Assembly: GCA_002794785.1 (NCBI GenBank)
Contig: NBBA01000010.1
Span: forward strand, 248,001 to 312,000
Source: Coniferiporia sulphurascens
Taxonomy: Eukaryota > Basidiomycota > Agaricomycetes > Hymenochaetales > Hymenochaetaceae
Direction of reading: 5' to 3'
DNA: 64,000 bases
A program made the position numbers and the translations under genes. The notes beneath the pieces are model-generated. The model searched no databases. It was given only the letters and a program-made list of their open reading frames with translations, and had not been told where the DNA came from. Positions 11,390 through 21,022 of the stretch are shown here, piece by piece. Position 1 is the stretch's first letter. Every line of letters starts with the position of its first letter.

Positions 11390-11516
11390 GGCCCCTGCAC
11401 AAGGATGACACGCTTTTCAGAGTGGAATGCACTTCGGTGCACAATATTTATTGTCAAATTTTCTATTTTCTACAATATATTTGCCTCTTGGTGGAGAGCT
11501 ATTGTAAATCATTCAT
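11269..11516 (+). repeat. Left arm of U6-containing inverted repeat
   Basis: About 248 bp that recurs in opposite orientation at 11968-12214. The arms share about 60 bp upstream of the U6 start (beginning tgagcccgcccactgacc), the U6 body almost without change, and about 50 bp downstream up to a shared 'aatcatt'. Divergence rises outside the RNA, as expected if the RNA is under selection and the flanks hold promoter elements. Confidence 0.85.
11332..11462 (+). ncRNA. U6 spliceosomal snRNA, copy 1
   Basis: The core is unmistakable: a 5' stem-loop with TTCG loop (GTCCCCTTCGGGGTGAC), AAAATTGGAACGATACAGAG, then the invariant ACAGAGAAGATTAGC box, ATGGCCCCTGC (U4-pairing and internal stem-loop) and AAGGATGACACGC. 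U6 is the catalytic snRNA of the spliceosome and is made by RNA polymerase III. After the core comes a GTGGAATGCAC-TTCG-GTGCAC hairpin and then TTTT at 11459-11462, taken as the terminator. Whether the mature RNA includes the hairpin is inference. No intron interrupts the core, unlike some yeasts. Confidence 0.95.
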
Positions 11517-11967
11517 ACATTTGCCGTGCTAGGACTCCCCTTTTTTCATTTAAAAAAAATAACACTTGGCGAAATTCACTCTTACTAACTTACTAATAGC
11601 AGCAACAACCTGTATGAACTTAATGTGCCGTAAATACAGCCCGTTGATCTATCAGTTTAATCTATTAGTCCACTCTGAACTCTGTGCTAAAGGCTCGTGT
11701 TCGTCTCGTTATTGAACGCCTCCTACCCGGAGACGTCATCCTGTTTCCCGTTACCATTATTAATTTATTAGAGCCCAGGAGTATATTATCCAAGAGTGTG
11801 ACGACCAAAAATTGGATCATACATGTATTTAGTTAGTGCTCGGAAAGCGTTAATTAGTGTGCGATCGTGTACAACAAAAAAGTCCAGGGTGCGCATCAAT
11901 GACAGCGTGCAATAACAAAGATTGTGTTGCTATCTTTAAGTTGTTATGCCAGTGTGTAAGAAGAGCA
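11517..11967. other. Spacer between the two U6 copies
   Basis: About 450 bp between the inverted U6 arms. No gene, tRNA or conserved motif was recognised; both U6 genes point into it. Confidence 0.6.
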
Positions 11968-12093
11968 AATGATTGACAATAGTTCTCCGCCTCGAGACAA
12001 ATATATACTAGAAAAAAAGAGAAAATTGGCAATAAATATTGTGCACCGAAGTGCATTCCACTCTGAAAAGCGTGTCATCCTTGTGCAGGGGCC

Positions 12094-12124
<31 letters not shown>

Positions 12125-12214
12125 TTCGTATGTCACCCCGAAGGGGACAACAATTGTCATGGCCGTCCGATGCCGCAAAATAAGGTTTTCCATTTTGGTC
12201 AGTGGGCGGGCTCA
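11968..12214 (-). repeat. Right arm of U6-containing inverted repeat
   Basis: Reverse-complement partner of 11269-11516. It includes the same upstream block and downstream flank; differences are scattered single substitutions and small indels outside the RNA core. Confidence 0.85.
12012..12151 (-). ncRNA. U6 spliceosomal snRNA, copy 2
   Basis: Same RNA as copy 1 on the opposite strand, with the identical core from the 5' TTCG stem-loop through ACAGAGAAGATTAGC and AAGGATGACACGC to the TTCG hairpin near the 3' end. It has a stronger polymerase III terminator (T7 on the minus strand, 12012-12018) than copy 1 (T4). The two copies converge. Both look functional from sequence. Confidence 0.95.
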
Positions 12215-13690
12215 TTCGAATACAAAACTGTGACTCTGAGGAACTATAATCTAGCATGGACTGATACGACTGAAATTATACACGCCGGAGGTACCTGTCT
12301 CCTCTGTCGACTGCGTAATGTGTGATGTCTCAAGACCACTAAGGTATCAGACCCCGAATGAGTACATGCTCGATTCCAGGCAATGCGTGCGTCACGTGAT
12401 GATTCGTACTGGGGACAAGCCAGCTGCTGTTCCTTGTCCTCTAGTGACCACTCTGGATGCGGCTGACTGGCACTAGTACCGTTCCGCTGACAAAGGGTGC
12501 CATCGATGCCGTTCTGAACGTACTAGTACTGCGAAGCTTCCTGGAGGCCCGGGCGCGTCCACGAAGGACATTTTTCGTCGAGTGATACAGAAACCTCAGT
12601 CGCGGAGGTCTCCAACCAGCAGGGCGCTATACTCCAAAGCATCACCAAACCCTGTTCGTTCTGTGTCGTGAGTGTTTCCCGAATTCGCTGCTTCGCGTCT
12701 TCTTTTTGACCCTTTTGTGGTTCAGGTACTTGAAGAACACCGTCCTCCGCTCTCTGCAGTACAAAGGTATCGTAGAAAAAATACATGTCAAACCGATCAC
12801 CGGCGGCGCAACAACGGTCGTAGGCACCTAAACAGCCCCAGTCTTCGAAGAAGGGTCGTAAGACGACAACTGAATCCTACTCAAAGCTCTCTTGGGTATG
12901 GAGGATTTGTAACTGGGAAGCACCGACCACAGGGAAGACAACGGAACGCAGAATGGTACAGGAAATTACTCACAGCCTCACGTGATAGACGTTGCTAGTG
13001 TTTCTGTGCAGATAGCGTAGCACCGTGGAGGTCAATGCGCGAGGGGGGTGGGGCATGGATACAAATGACCGACATTCCGCTGTTCGGAGAGGAAGGAGTC
13101 ATTTGGAGATTTCCAGTATTTACAGGCTTACCCAGTGTGCGTTAATCCGCGTTTTTCTTGTTCCTTTGATTTTAAATTATACACTGCTAAAGTTCTTGGA
13201 AGCAAGAAAAGTATAGCGTTAATCGGGTCCTGCGCGCTCCTAACCGTGCGATTCTTAAAATATCAAGTGGCATACGCCGCGGCGCTCGTGACCGCTATCG
13301 TGGAAGAAAGATTGGCTGAAGCTCTCAGCCACGATTCGGACTGTCAAGATTTGCAAGTATACGTGTCGTAATTTGCTTCCTTGCAGCATGTCTCAGAGTA
13401 CTCTGGATGTAATCGGTCATCCTTGGGAATGGCTCCCTCTTCCTCTGCCATGTGCTTTGTTCTTGACTGACCCACGCCGCCATCGCAAACGATATCTCTT
13501 TTCCACTCGTGACCTCAATAGTTCCTCCTTGATTCCGTGCACACACCCCAAGAGGTCTCGCTGGCATGAATCCCGCAGGAAACCACAACTCAGACACTTA
13601 CTTGGAACGGAGGAGAAGCTCATATTCTACCGTACGTCACTAGCAATATGTGCCTTCTCTAAACTTATCATGGATTGCTGCTGTCTGAGG
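12215..13690. other. Intergenic, only unsupported frames
   Basis: About 1.5 kb. Several short frames are open on both strands (for example 12523-12786 minus and 13135-13371 plus) without recognisable domains. Around 13400 the plus strand reads GHP, then, after a one-base shift, GNGSLFL. This loosely resembles the Walker A start of crinkler-type proteins, which often precede the kinase domain found downstream. The resemblance is too weak to annotate as a gene. Confidence 0.3.
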
Positions 13691-14440
13691 GACTAGAATG
13701 GATTGCTTTCGTGAGCTCCATAAAGACAAGACTCTTCAGTGCCCATCTGATTGGATTCACCATAGCTGTCTTTGCTTTGCTCGTGCTGTCCCCCTTGGTC
13801 ATCTCGGCTAGAACCTCTGCGGTTGCCGACCCTTCCAACGATCCCATGTATAACCTCCTGAACTGGCGGTTCGCCAACAGCACGCCATTCCCGGCCGACT
13901 TCGACTGGCTACAGATACCGGTGCTAACTGATCAATGGGCGCCCGGACGCTTTCAGTCAACGGTTAGTGACGTATTACGATCAGCACTTTTAATCTCACT
14001 AGGCTACTTTTATCCTACGAATGAACGAAAACTCATGTCATATTCGTCAGTCTCGGCCAAGAATGCCAACCCTTCGATCAAACTCCGCCGGATGCGCCCC
14101 TCTTCGACACGAAGAAAGTCGTCATCGTCAGTAATGGCAGGTGCGCGGGACTTTTTGAGACCACCAGGCAGGGTATTTTTTGCTCAAACCAGTTCTCGGT
14201 TGCTTGTCAGATGCGCGAGTTCTTGCACCCCTTTCCCGATAAGCTTAATCCATAGACACGCAATAGTGTGTGCTTTTGAGGACGACGTCACCGCGCCTTA
14301 CTACTTTCAATTACGCTCTAGGTCACTTTGTCTAATGAAGAAGGATCGAAGACGTTGGCCGTCGGCGGCAAGAAGGAGATCACGCAGCAGTACCGCGGTA
14401 CGGTTGGCGGGCGGTCCTCCGGTTTCGAGGATATCTATTC
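13691..14440 (+). pseudogene. S41-protease-like gene fragment
   Basis: Blocks typical of fungal secreted S41-family (tail-specific-like) proteases occur in order. They are DPMYNLLNWRFANSTPFPADFDWLQ; NGRPDAFSQRLGQECQPF followed by DTKKVVIVSNGR; CASSCTPFPISL after a GT-AG intron (SNGRCASSC contains the catalytic Ser of the family); and NEEGSKTLAVGGKKEITQQY followed by GTVGGRSSGFED. Between DWLQIPV and NGRPDAF (about 13915-13945) the frame changes with no room for an intron, which indicates a frameshift. The N-terminal half of the family is missing and no good C-terminus follows. It looks like a decayed 3' portion of a protease gene. Confidence 0.6.
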
Positions 14441-14603
14441 ATCCTAATTCCCACCCCGTTTTGTCTTGCTCATTCCCCCGCCTATGCGCATATTGCTTAA
14501 CACGCTGAGCTGAACTTGCCTAGGCCCTCCCGGTAACGCCTTGCCACCCGGGGGCGGGTACTCGCAAGTTAGGCCAAGATCTCAGAGGTATACACACCAT
14601 TAA

Positions 14604-15981
14604 TTGAGAGCTGGGAGATCTAGCGAAGCCCTCGCCAAGCAACACCAACGATGTATGCATAGTTCTAGTACTGCCGATAGATCTACCTGGGGGCCAGTTC
14701 TCAATGGCCGTCCATGTAACAACTGCGGTCCCCCAATTGGCTTATTTCACCCTATATTCGATTCATTTCAAGCCGCAATGCAGGAAGGTGACCCAGATAT
14801 CAAGACCTATGCGTTACTTAGGAAGCTTTTTAAAGCTAGTGCCGATATCTATGAGACGCAAGCCGGTCGGATTTCTGCAATCGACGAGCATTTGGATGCG
14901 CTTCTTGGTGAGGGATTCCAGACTGTCGAGGGATCTGGTGTCAAGAGTGACGGCGTCGTGACTCAAGCCTCCGCATATCTTGTGATACGAGAAGTCAAAA
15001 AAGAAATTGGAACGGCCAGCGCGGATCCATATAACCGGGGTGGTTTGTCCTATCGCAAATACTGGGCGGGAAAAAAGCGTAAGCAATGGCCAATTGCGTA
15101 AAGATATCTTGGCTGACTAAGTGCTTCTGTCAGAAAACATCGTGAGAAGCAAATCCTATTGCCCTAGCTTCATTCTGGCCATTGCGGGCCCCTGGCTATG
15201 CGTACTTGGTGGTGTCTACGCCGATAAAGCAATCGTGCAACCTTTAACGGACTATCTGTGGCTCGGAGGGGATTTGTTTAGTGACGGCCGACTGCTCTCT
15301 ATATCACGACTCTTCGCCGCCTTGAAATCAGCTATTTACACGCTTCGGAGGTATTATTGGACGTTATCCGATGTCCCAGGGGATAATCCCAATGGCTTTC
15401 CGTTTGTTCGAAACTATCTGACAAAAACGTTTTCGTACATGAAGTTGCTCGCAGAAGATCATCCGCACAAATTTATATACAAAGTAAAGCAAGACGACTC
15501 CGGGAAACTCTTAGTGGTGAAGTTTGTGTCCACATATAACGCAGAGGCTCATCATCTTTTTGCTGAGCATAATCTGGCACCTGCCTTGCACTATGCCGGA
15601 ACGGAGGATGCTAAAGCACGGAGATATGGTGGGCGGTACATGATCGTCATGGATTTTGTTGATACGACTCGTGCGTTGGACTCCCTCTCTGAAGACCAAA
15701 TTGATCAGGTCAGGCGGGCTGTTGACCTCTTACATTCGCGCAATTTCGTATTTGGAGACCTTCGCCGACCCAATATTTTGATCGGGGTTGGAAAGGAAGA
15801 CGTAATGATCACCGATTTTGATTGGTGTGGCCGAGCGGACGAAGGACGTTACCCAGCAAGCTTAAACCAAGAAGGTGGCATCGATTGGCCAGAAGGTGTT
15901 GGTCCGAATTGTGTCATGAGAAAGCGACATGATCTGGACATGCTAGAGAAATTATCTCAGAGTGATACAGTCGATCACTAG
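14604..15981 (+). CDS. Crinkler-type / fungal-type protein kinase
   Basis: Two exons (14604-15078 and 15134-15981) join cleanly through a GT-AG intron. The N-terminal part has GPPIGLFHPIFDSFQAAM, GVKSDGVVTQASAYLVIREVKKEIGT and ADPYNRGGLSYRKYW, a region that in agaricomycetes precedes a kinase fold. The kinase part shows KLLVVKFVSTY (beta-3 lysine, about 15511-15528), MIVMDFVDTTRAL (hinge), VFGDLRRPNIL (catalytic loop with D and N, about 15751-15780) and ITDFDWCG (DFD in place of DFG). Such domains occur in basidiomycete crinkler-like proteins, often behind a P-loop NTPase. No intact P-loop is seen upstream, so this may be a stand-alone or N-terminally truncated copy. Substrate unknown. Confidence 0.7.
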
Positions 15982-16901
15982 TCATTGGGACACCCAAGCC
16001 GACAACCGGCCAACCGGAAACGGCACACGATCGTTACGGGTTTTGTTGATAAGGCACATTTGTTGGGCTCTCTCAAAAGGCCTTATCTTTGAGTGATAGA
16101 TACACCGGAGCTGTGAAGCTATTTGTTCGGATGATGTCGTGTCATAACAAAAACCGTCGGGACTTGGAGCCTACGTCCAGCTCCAACCCCCCTACGATGC
16201 GCTCGGCTTCGCACTTGGGTTCCATGCGTCGTGGGCTCGCCCATTTTGTTTAACCTTCGCGAGGCCGCACGAGGAAAGCCGATGAAAAGCTTAGCGCTTA
16301 GTTCGCTCCGATTTGCAGACAATTCGAGGATGCAGCCATTCAGACTATTCGGAGCAGAAAATTCCTTGCCGAAGGTCGACGACGATTCACTGGCGTCTTC
16401 TGGTGTCGTTTGGCGTTGACTCATCATCTAGATGGATGCGCCCGGCTGGCTCAGACGAGATGTAGCATGAGTACCACCATATTCATTGACATGTAAAACC
16501 TTGAGCATTCATACTGCGTGAACCCCTTAGCAGTATATTCCATCTTTTCAACGGGGAACACCAGCGCAGTGCGAGCGATGCTTGCGGAAGTCAATACTAA
16601 ACGTAATGCGTTTACTATCTTGCGGTTCTTGACTGTTCGGAGACGCAAGATGACCAACAGCTCGGAAGGGTACATGAAGCATTGACCCCGGTGTGTAAGT
16701 GTAGCGCCTGTTAGTCCCCTTAGCTAAACGCTCACAATGCCTTCCGCGCGCTCGCAAGACGTTCAAACTTCCCCAAAAGAGTCTTATAGAAAATTAAAAC
16801 TGAGGACAGTACCTGACCGTCTGGAACGATATCGAAAACATTCATAGTCAGAACCCTCACTCGACAGTAGCAGTATGAAAAAAAAAAAAAGTGCGATTAG
16901 A
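15982..16901. other. Intergenic with duplicated relic
   Basis: About 0.9 kb that includes the 3' relic of the 7TM gene (16.17-16.43 kb) and about 470 bp without a recognised gene. An A-run of about 13 bases lies at 16878-16890, just beyond the p24 stop. Confidence 0.45.
16170..16430 (+). pseudogene. Relic of the 3' end of a DUF6533-type 7TM gene
   Basis: Clearly homologous at the nucleotide level to 10600-10870, about three quarters identical by eye. It encodes SPILFNLREAARGKPMKSL and ALSSLRFADN, matching MGSRILLNLRETARGKP and LRFADN of the upstream gene. A one-base deletion in the copy (CTTGGGTTCCATG against CTTGGATTTCCATG) breaks the frame before this block, and no upstream exons exist here. 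Similarity continues a little past the stop codon. It is a decayed duplicate fragment beside the kinase gene. Confidence 0.7.
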
Positions 16902-17803
16902 TCAATCAATAAGGTACTTTCTCTTGAAGTATGATCTTAGGTGGAAGATCTGCCAGACTCCAAGGGCGACCAGAGCAATGAAAGTGAAGAAGCCAAATTT
17001 CTGCACACGTTTGTTTGTTGACTCTGTGGTAATATACATAAGCATATGGACAATGGTTTCTTCAGCATCGTCTCATCGTAACTTACCGTTTGTGCTGGAG
17101 AATCGCTCCTCACGTTGCTTAAGGTAGTCCATCTCGTCCACCACCTCCTTCACCAAGCCTTCAAGCTTGCGCATCTCCGTTTCCAGGCTTGACAAGGACT
17201 CTTGAGCTGCAATGGCACTGGGGGACACGTCAGCAGCTTTCAGGAAAGAGGGTAGGGGTCATACTTGTAATCCACAGCATCTGCACCAATGTCAATGTCA
17301 AGATCAACAACCCGTGAGCGACTTGGCGTCTCCTCTTGCGGAATTTCTGCACACAGGGGGATACCGTTACTCATCACACCAGTACGTTGAAGAACAAACA
17401 ACGTACCACGATCCAGGTAATTCCTGAAGCAAACCCCAACTTCACCCTCAGCATGGGCAGTCACCGCAAGCCTCGTTTCACCATTGATGCCCTTCTTGCT
17501 CAAGTACTGGTTCTTCTGCGCACTTGAGTCTACAATCTCGACGTCTACGCGCTGATTCGCACCAGGCCCGACATTTGCTGTTACGATAACGAGCTGGTTT
17601 GGATGCACGGCGTTCCATATACATTTCGCTGGCGGGTACCGGTACGAAGGGAGTGAGAATTTTATGGCATGTGCAGGTTGCGCCGTAAGCAGGAAGAAAA
17701 GGGCCAGAACGAGAAATGGTGCTGAGGTTAAAGAGAATACGGCTCTTGGGAGACGCCGTCTGCACGAAGAGCGCTCATGTAGCCTCGTCGTCGTCGTCCC
17801 CAT
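16902..17803 (-). CDS. ERV25: p24-family cargo receptor (Erv25-like)
   Basis: The start at 17801-17803 (MGTTTTRLHE) is followed by a hydrophobic signal sequence (FLVLALFFLLTAQPAHA) and a GOLD domain (IKFSLPSY....KCIWNAV; GVCFRNYLD with the two conserved Cys). A coiled-coil stretch follows (SLETEMRKLEGLVKEVVDEM, DYLKQREERF). One membrane span (GFFTFIALVALGVWQIF) precedes a short tail, LRSYFKRKYLID, with the dibasic/aromatic COPI/COPII sorting signals usual for p24-delta proteins. The stop is TGA at 16902-16904. It acts in ER-Golgi vesicle cargo selection, in complex with Emp24, Erp1 and Erp2. The galactonate dehydratase gene ends only 188 bp upstream on the same strand, so the promoter must be compact or overlap that gene. 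Confidence 0.93.
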
Positions 17804-17991
17804 GGTCGTAAGTTGTAGAGCTTGTTCGTTGTGTGCACGTCTTGATCGACACGTCGCGTCAGCCTGGGAGAGAAGATCGTGGGAACTCTCACCGTTCCGC
17901 CGTCCAAATTCATGTACAAGTCCACACACAAAGGCCACCATCATGTTATTCACTATGAGCTTATAATCCAATCCAGTGTTGTATATTACAT

Positions 17992-19631
17992 TTACCACTC
18001 CCGCAAGCAGCCATCTGGACCCCTCGGTGCGGCGTTCCTCCAGGCTTTTACGTCTTTATACGTTTTTGCCGCCCCCCTTACCGCTTCCTCATTAATCGCA
18101 ATGCCTAATCCCGGGCCTTAGGAACCCAACATCGTATTAGCGGTAGTGGGTAACTTCGCAGCCATCTAAACTCACCCTCGAGAGTCTTGACATACCCTCC
18201 CTCAATATCAAAGACGGATTTATCGGTCAAATATGTGAAAAGATCAGCTCCTTGGTTGTAATGGATCTGAGAGAGCGGCGTCAATGGGTCCGGTCGAAAG
18301 AATCGATCTATATCCTGGCTCTTACCTGCCAACTCATTTCTTGAATAACGTCTGGATCATTGACGTTAGTAATGCTCTTGGTATACGATCCGAGGTAGAT
18401 CCACTTACAATTAGAAGATGATATCCCCACTTGCATGCACGCAGCCAAGGCAATCGGACCCAGCGGACAATGAGGGGCAAGCGCAACATCGTATGTCTCG
18501 GTGAGTGATGCAATACGCCTTAGTTCGCTGATCCCTCCGCAGTGAGAAACCTATATTCGATATTAATACTTCGTGTTAGCGGAAAGATTTTGATTCTTGA
18601 CACGAACGTCGGGCTGGGCAATATCCATAGCCCTACGCTCGAGATACGGCCTAAAATCATGTCTCGTGAAGAGTCTCTCGCCTGTGGCTACAGGACACGA
18701 CGTCATGCGCGCCAGATCAGCGATTTCCTCCGGCTGAGTGGGGAGTAGAGGTTCTGCGACGAAATGAGCCATGCTGCTGCGCTTTCACGAAGTACTTAGT
18801 CATTGGTCACCTTCTATGAACAGCGGGTGAAGCGGCTCGAGCATCTTGGCGAGCTGCCTAGCCATGGGCTTGTGCAGTCTTCCGTGGAAGTCAATGCCGA
18901 CGTCCAGACCAATGGATTTCACTTGAGCCACCCGTTCGACAGCCTCTGTCAGACAAGACGGAGAATCAAGCCAGGCAATAGGCTCTAGTAGATCATATCG
19001 GCTACAAGTAGTTACTGATACCTCTAGCACGACCGACCTGTTGCATTCATTTTCACCGCAGTGAAGCCTTGTGACTTTCTTAGGTTCGCTCCATCAATAA
19101 CGTCGCTTGGCTTGTCACCGCCTATCCAACCATATACCCGGACGCGGTCTCGCACTTTTCCCCCTAGGAGTTGCCAGACAGGAACACCGAGCTTTTTACC
19201 CTTAATGTCCCATAACGCGATATCGAGACCAGAAAGGGCAGACTGGAGCAACGGGATATAGGGCATAAATCCAGTCTATTGTCAGTACTCTTGTGCATGC
19301 TCACCATAAGGACGGGACCCCCGCGGTAAAATCCAGCTCGATAACCGGTTTGCCAAATATCCTCGATATTGTCCGCGTCGCATCCGATAAATCGATCTCT
19401 AAACTCTTGGTAGACCCCTTCGACGGCCTCGGTGTGGCCCTCAAGTGTCCCCTCTCCCCAGCCAACCAGCCCATCGGATGTCTCCACACGTACAAATAGC
19501 CAGCGAGGCGGAACTCTGAATGTCTGCGTAGGCCATACAATTAGTCTTGTCAAGGACGTTCATTGCGCGCGTTGTGATCCAAGACTAGCCTCTATTGTTT
19601 TAATAAAGCTTGGATTGCGTTGAATCGACAT
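17992..19631 (-). CDS. Galactonate-dehydratase-like enolase (MR family)
   Basis: A mandelate racemase/muconate-lactonising family protein in several exons. The best start is the ATG at 19629-19631 ([14 protein letters not shown]), spliced to [18 protein letters not shown]. Further blocks are [44 protein letters not shown] and [10 protein letters not shown]. Next are the metal-ligand regions [16 protein letters not shown] (restored by splicing) and VATGERL, then [10 protein letters not shown], and the catalytic-His block APHCPLGP. The C-terminus [13 protein letters not shown]...LREW ends at TAA 17992-17994. The pattern is that of D-galactonate dehydratase, which makes 2-keto-3-deoxygalactonate, though a related sugar acid is possible. 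Intron 1 appears to use a GC donor (GAG|GCTAGT). Confidence 0.87.
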
Positions 19632-20623
19632 GATGGTTCGAATCTGCCTGCTCTGTATCTCAGACTGCTACAAGGATCGAGGAATGCTCGGTAAAATCAG
19701 ATAAATGTTTAAGAGTAGTCAGATGGTCAATGCGAACGGCCCGGCGTTGCGAATAAGAAGAAGCGATTTCAGTAGATTTAGCACGGGCGTCACTATTTGC
19801 AGCAAGCATCCTGTCCCTTGAGTCCCACTGAGACAGACAAGCCCTCGACACTTAATCTGACACTCAGAAGAACTGGTGAAGCTGCACTGGTAGTAGCCTG
19901 AGACTCCGTGCGCTCACGAGCACTGCTGTCGAAAATTTAGTCTTCAGGTCAAAATAAATGAATCGGTATTGGCACTGGAATCTCTGCTTCCATGATTGGG
20001 GAAGTGTGGGCTGTCTTAGACCAGGGATCTGATTAAGCTGGGTTATTTCATGTAGTGCGATGGTCTCAGTCGACTGCCCGGTAGTTTCAAGTCTGGGAAA
20101 AATTGGCGTTGTTTGTTCGTTCGATTTACACGTACTCATAATGATCAAAGTTCTCACGATCTGTACTACTTACAAACCGCCATCGTATACTAAGAACAAC
20201 TCCCACAAATCACAGAATACGGGAAAGAGCCCTCCAGAACGACTCCAACCAGGGATGACTCCGATGAGCATATACTAATACTAAGAAGAAAAGGTGTTGT
20301 ATACGAATTTCCGTGCTTTCGGTATGTTCTAGACACTTCCGATTACACGAAATGTCAAGCTAGCGTTTGTCGCGTCCAAAAACGAATTTTGTGATCCCAT
20401 GCAAAAGTCCAGCGATACGACGATAGCGCCTATTCGTTCTCTGTGTTGTCCAATTCCCGTGTGGTCGTTTCGCGCGTTTCACTTCCATGATGTGTGCTTC
20501 AGGAGCCCAATGAACTATTCTGTGCGTGTTGCTTGCTTGTCCCCAAGCCTGCCCGACGGCAACTGGAGGACAGACTTCCCAATATCGAGTGTAATTTTAG
20601 TAAACAGGCTTTGAAAACCGAAG

Positions 20624-20983
20624 TCAATATATTTCGCAACACACACCTATTGGGGCGTAGTATGCACCGAACGGGGTCATATAATATTGCCCCTGGCAAT
20701 ACGCCGGATGGACGAAGAAATCCCCCCGACTATCTGAGCTCAAGAGGATTGGACCAGATTGCACTGTACCCACGTAGAGACTGGGCAATAGCGACGGGAA
20801 ACCCGAGCCCGAGGGTGGCACAGGCATAGCGAGGTCCGACCGGGGGCGGCCAAAGCTACCGTCGGGGCGCGTGGAAAGGTCGTTTCGTGGGACACGCGGA
20901 ATGGGGGCGGACGATGGATGTAGGAAAGGCACAACAGGCCGTGGGAAATCATTGTCAAGGCCAACGACCCAGCGTGAAGGCAT
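20624..20983 (-). CDS. Unrecognised Pro/Ser-rich open frame
   Basis: A 119-codon frame (MPSRWVVGLDNDFPRPVVPF...) rich in Pro, Ser and aromatic residues, ending QGQYYMTPFGAYYAPIGVCC. Its start lies about 40 bp past the stop of another long minus-strand frame (21023-21667). The two could be exons of one gene or independent chance frames. No domain was recognised. Confidence 0.2.
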   Translation of the reverse strand: MPSRWVVGLDNDFPRPVVPFLHPSSAPIPRVPRNDLSTRPDGSFGRPRSDLAMPVPPSGSGFPSLLPSLYVGTVQSGPILLSSDSRGDFFVHPAYCQGQYYMTPFGAYYAPIGVCCEIY

Positions 20984-21022
20984 AATATTGTTGTTAGGGA
21001 AGCAGGGGGAGGATGTTGGTCC

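Noticed and set aside
19631..19645. GGTTCGAATC string resembling a tRNA B-box
   Set aside because: It overlaps the start of the dehydratase gene, and no acceptor or D-arm could be placed around it.
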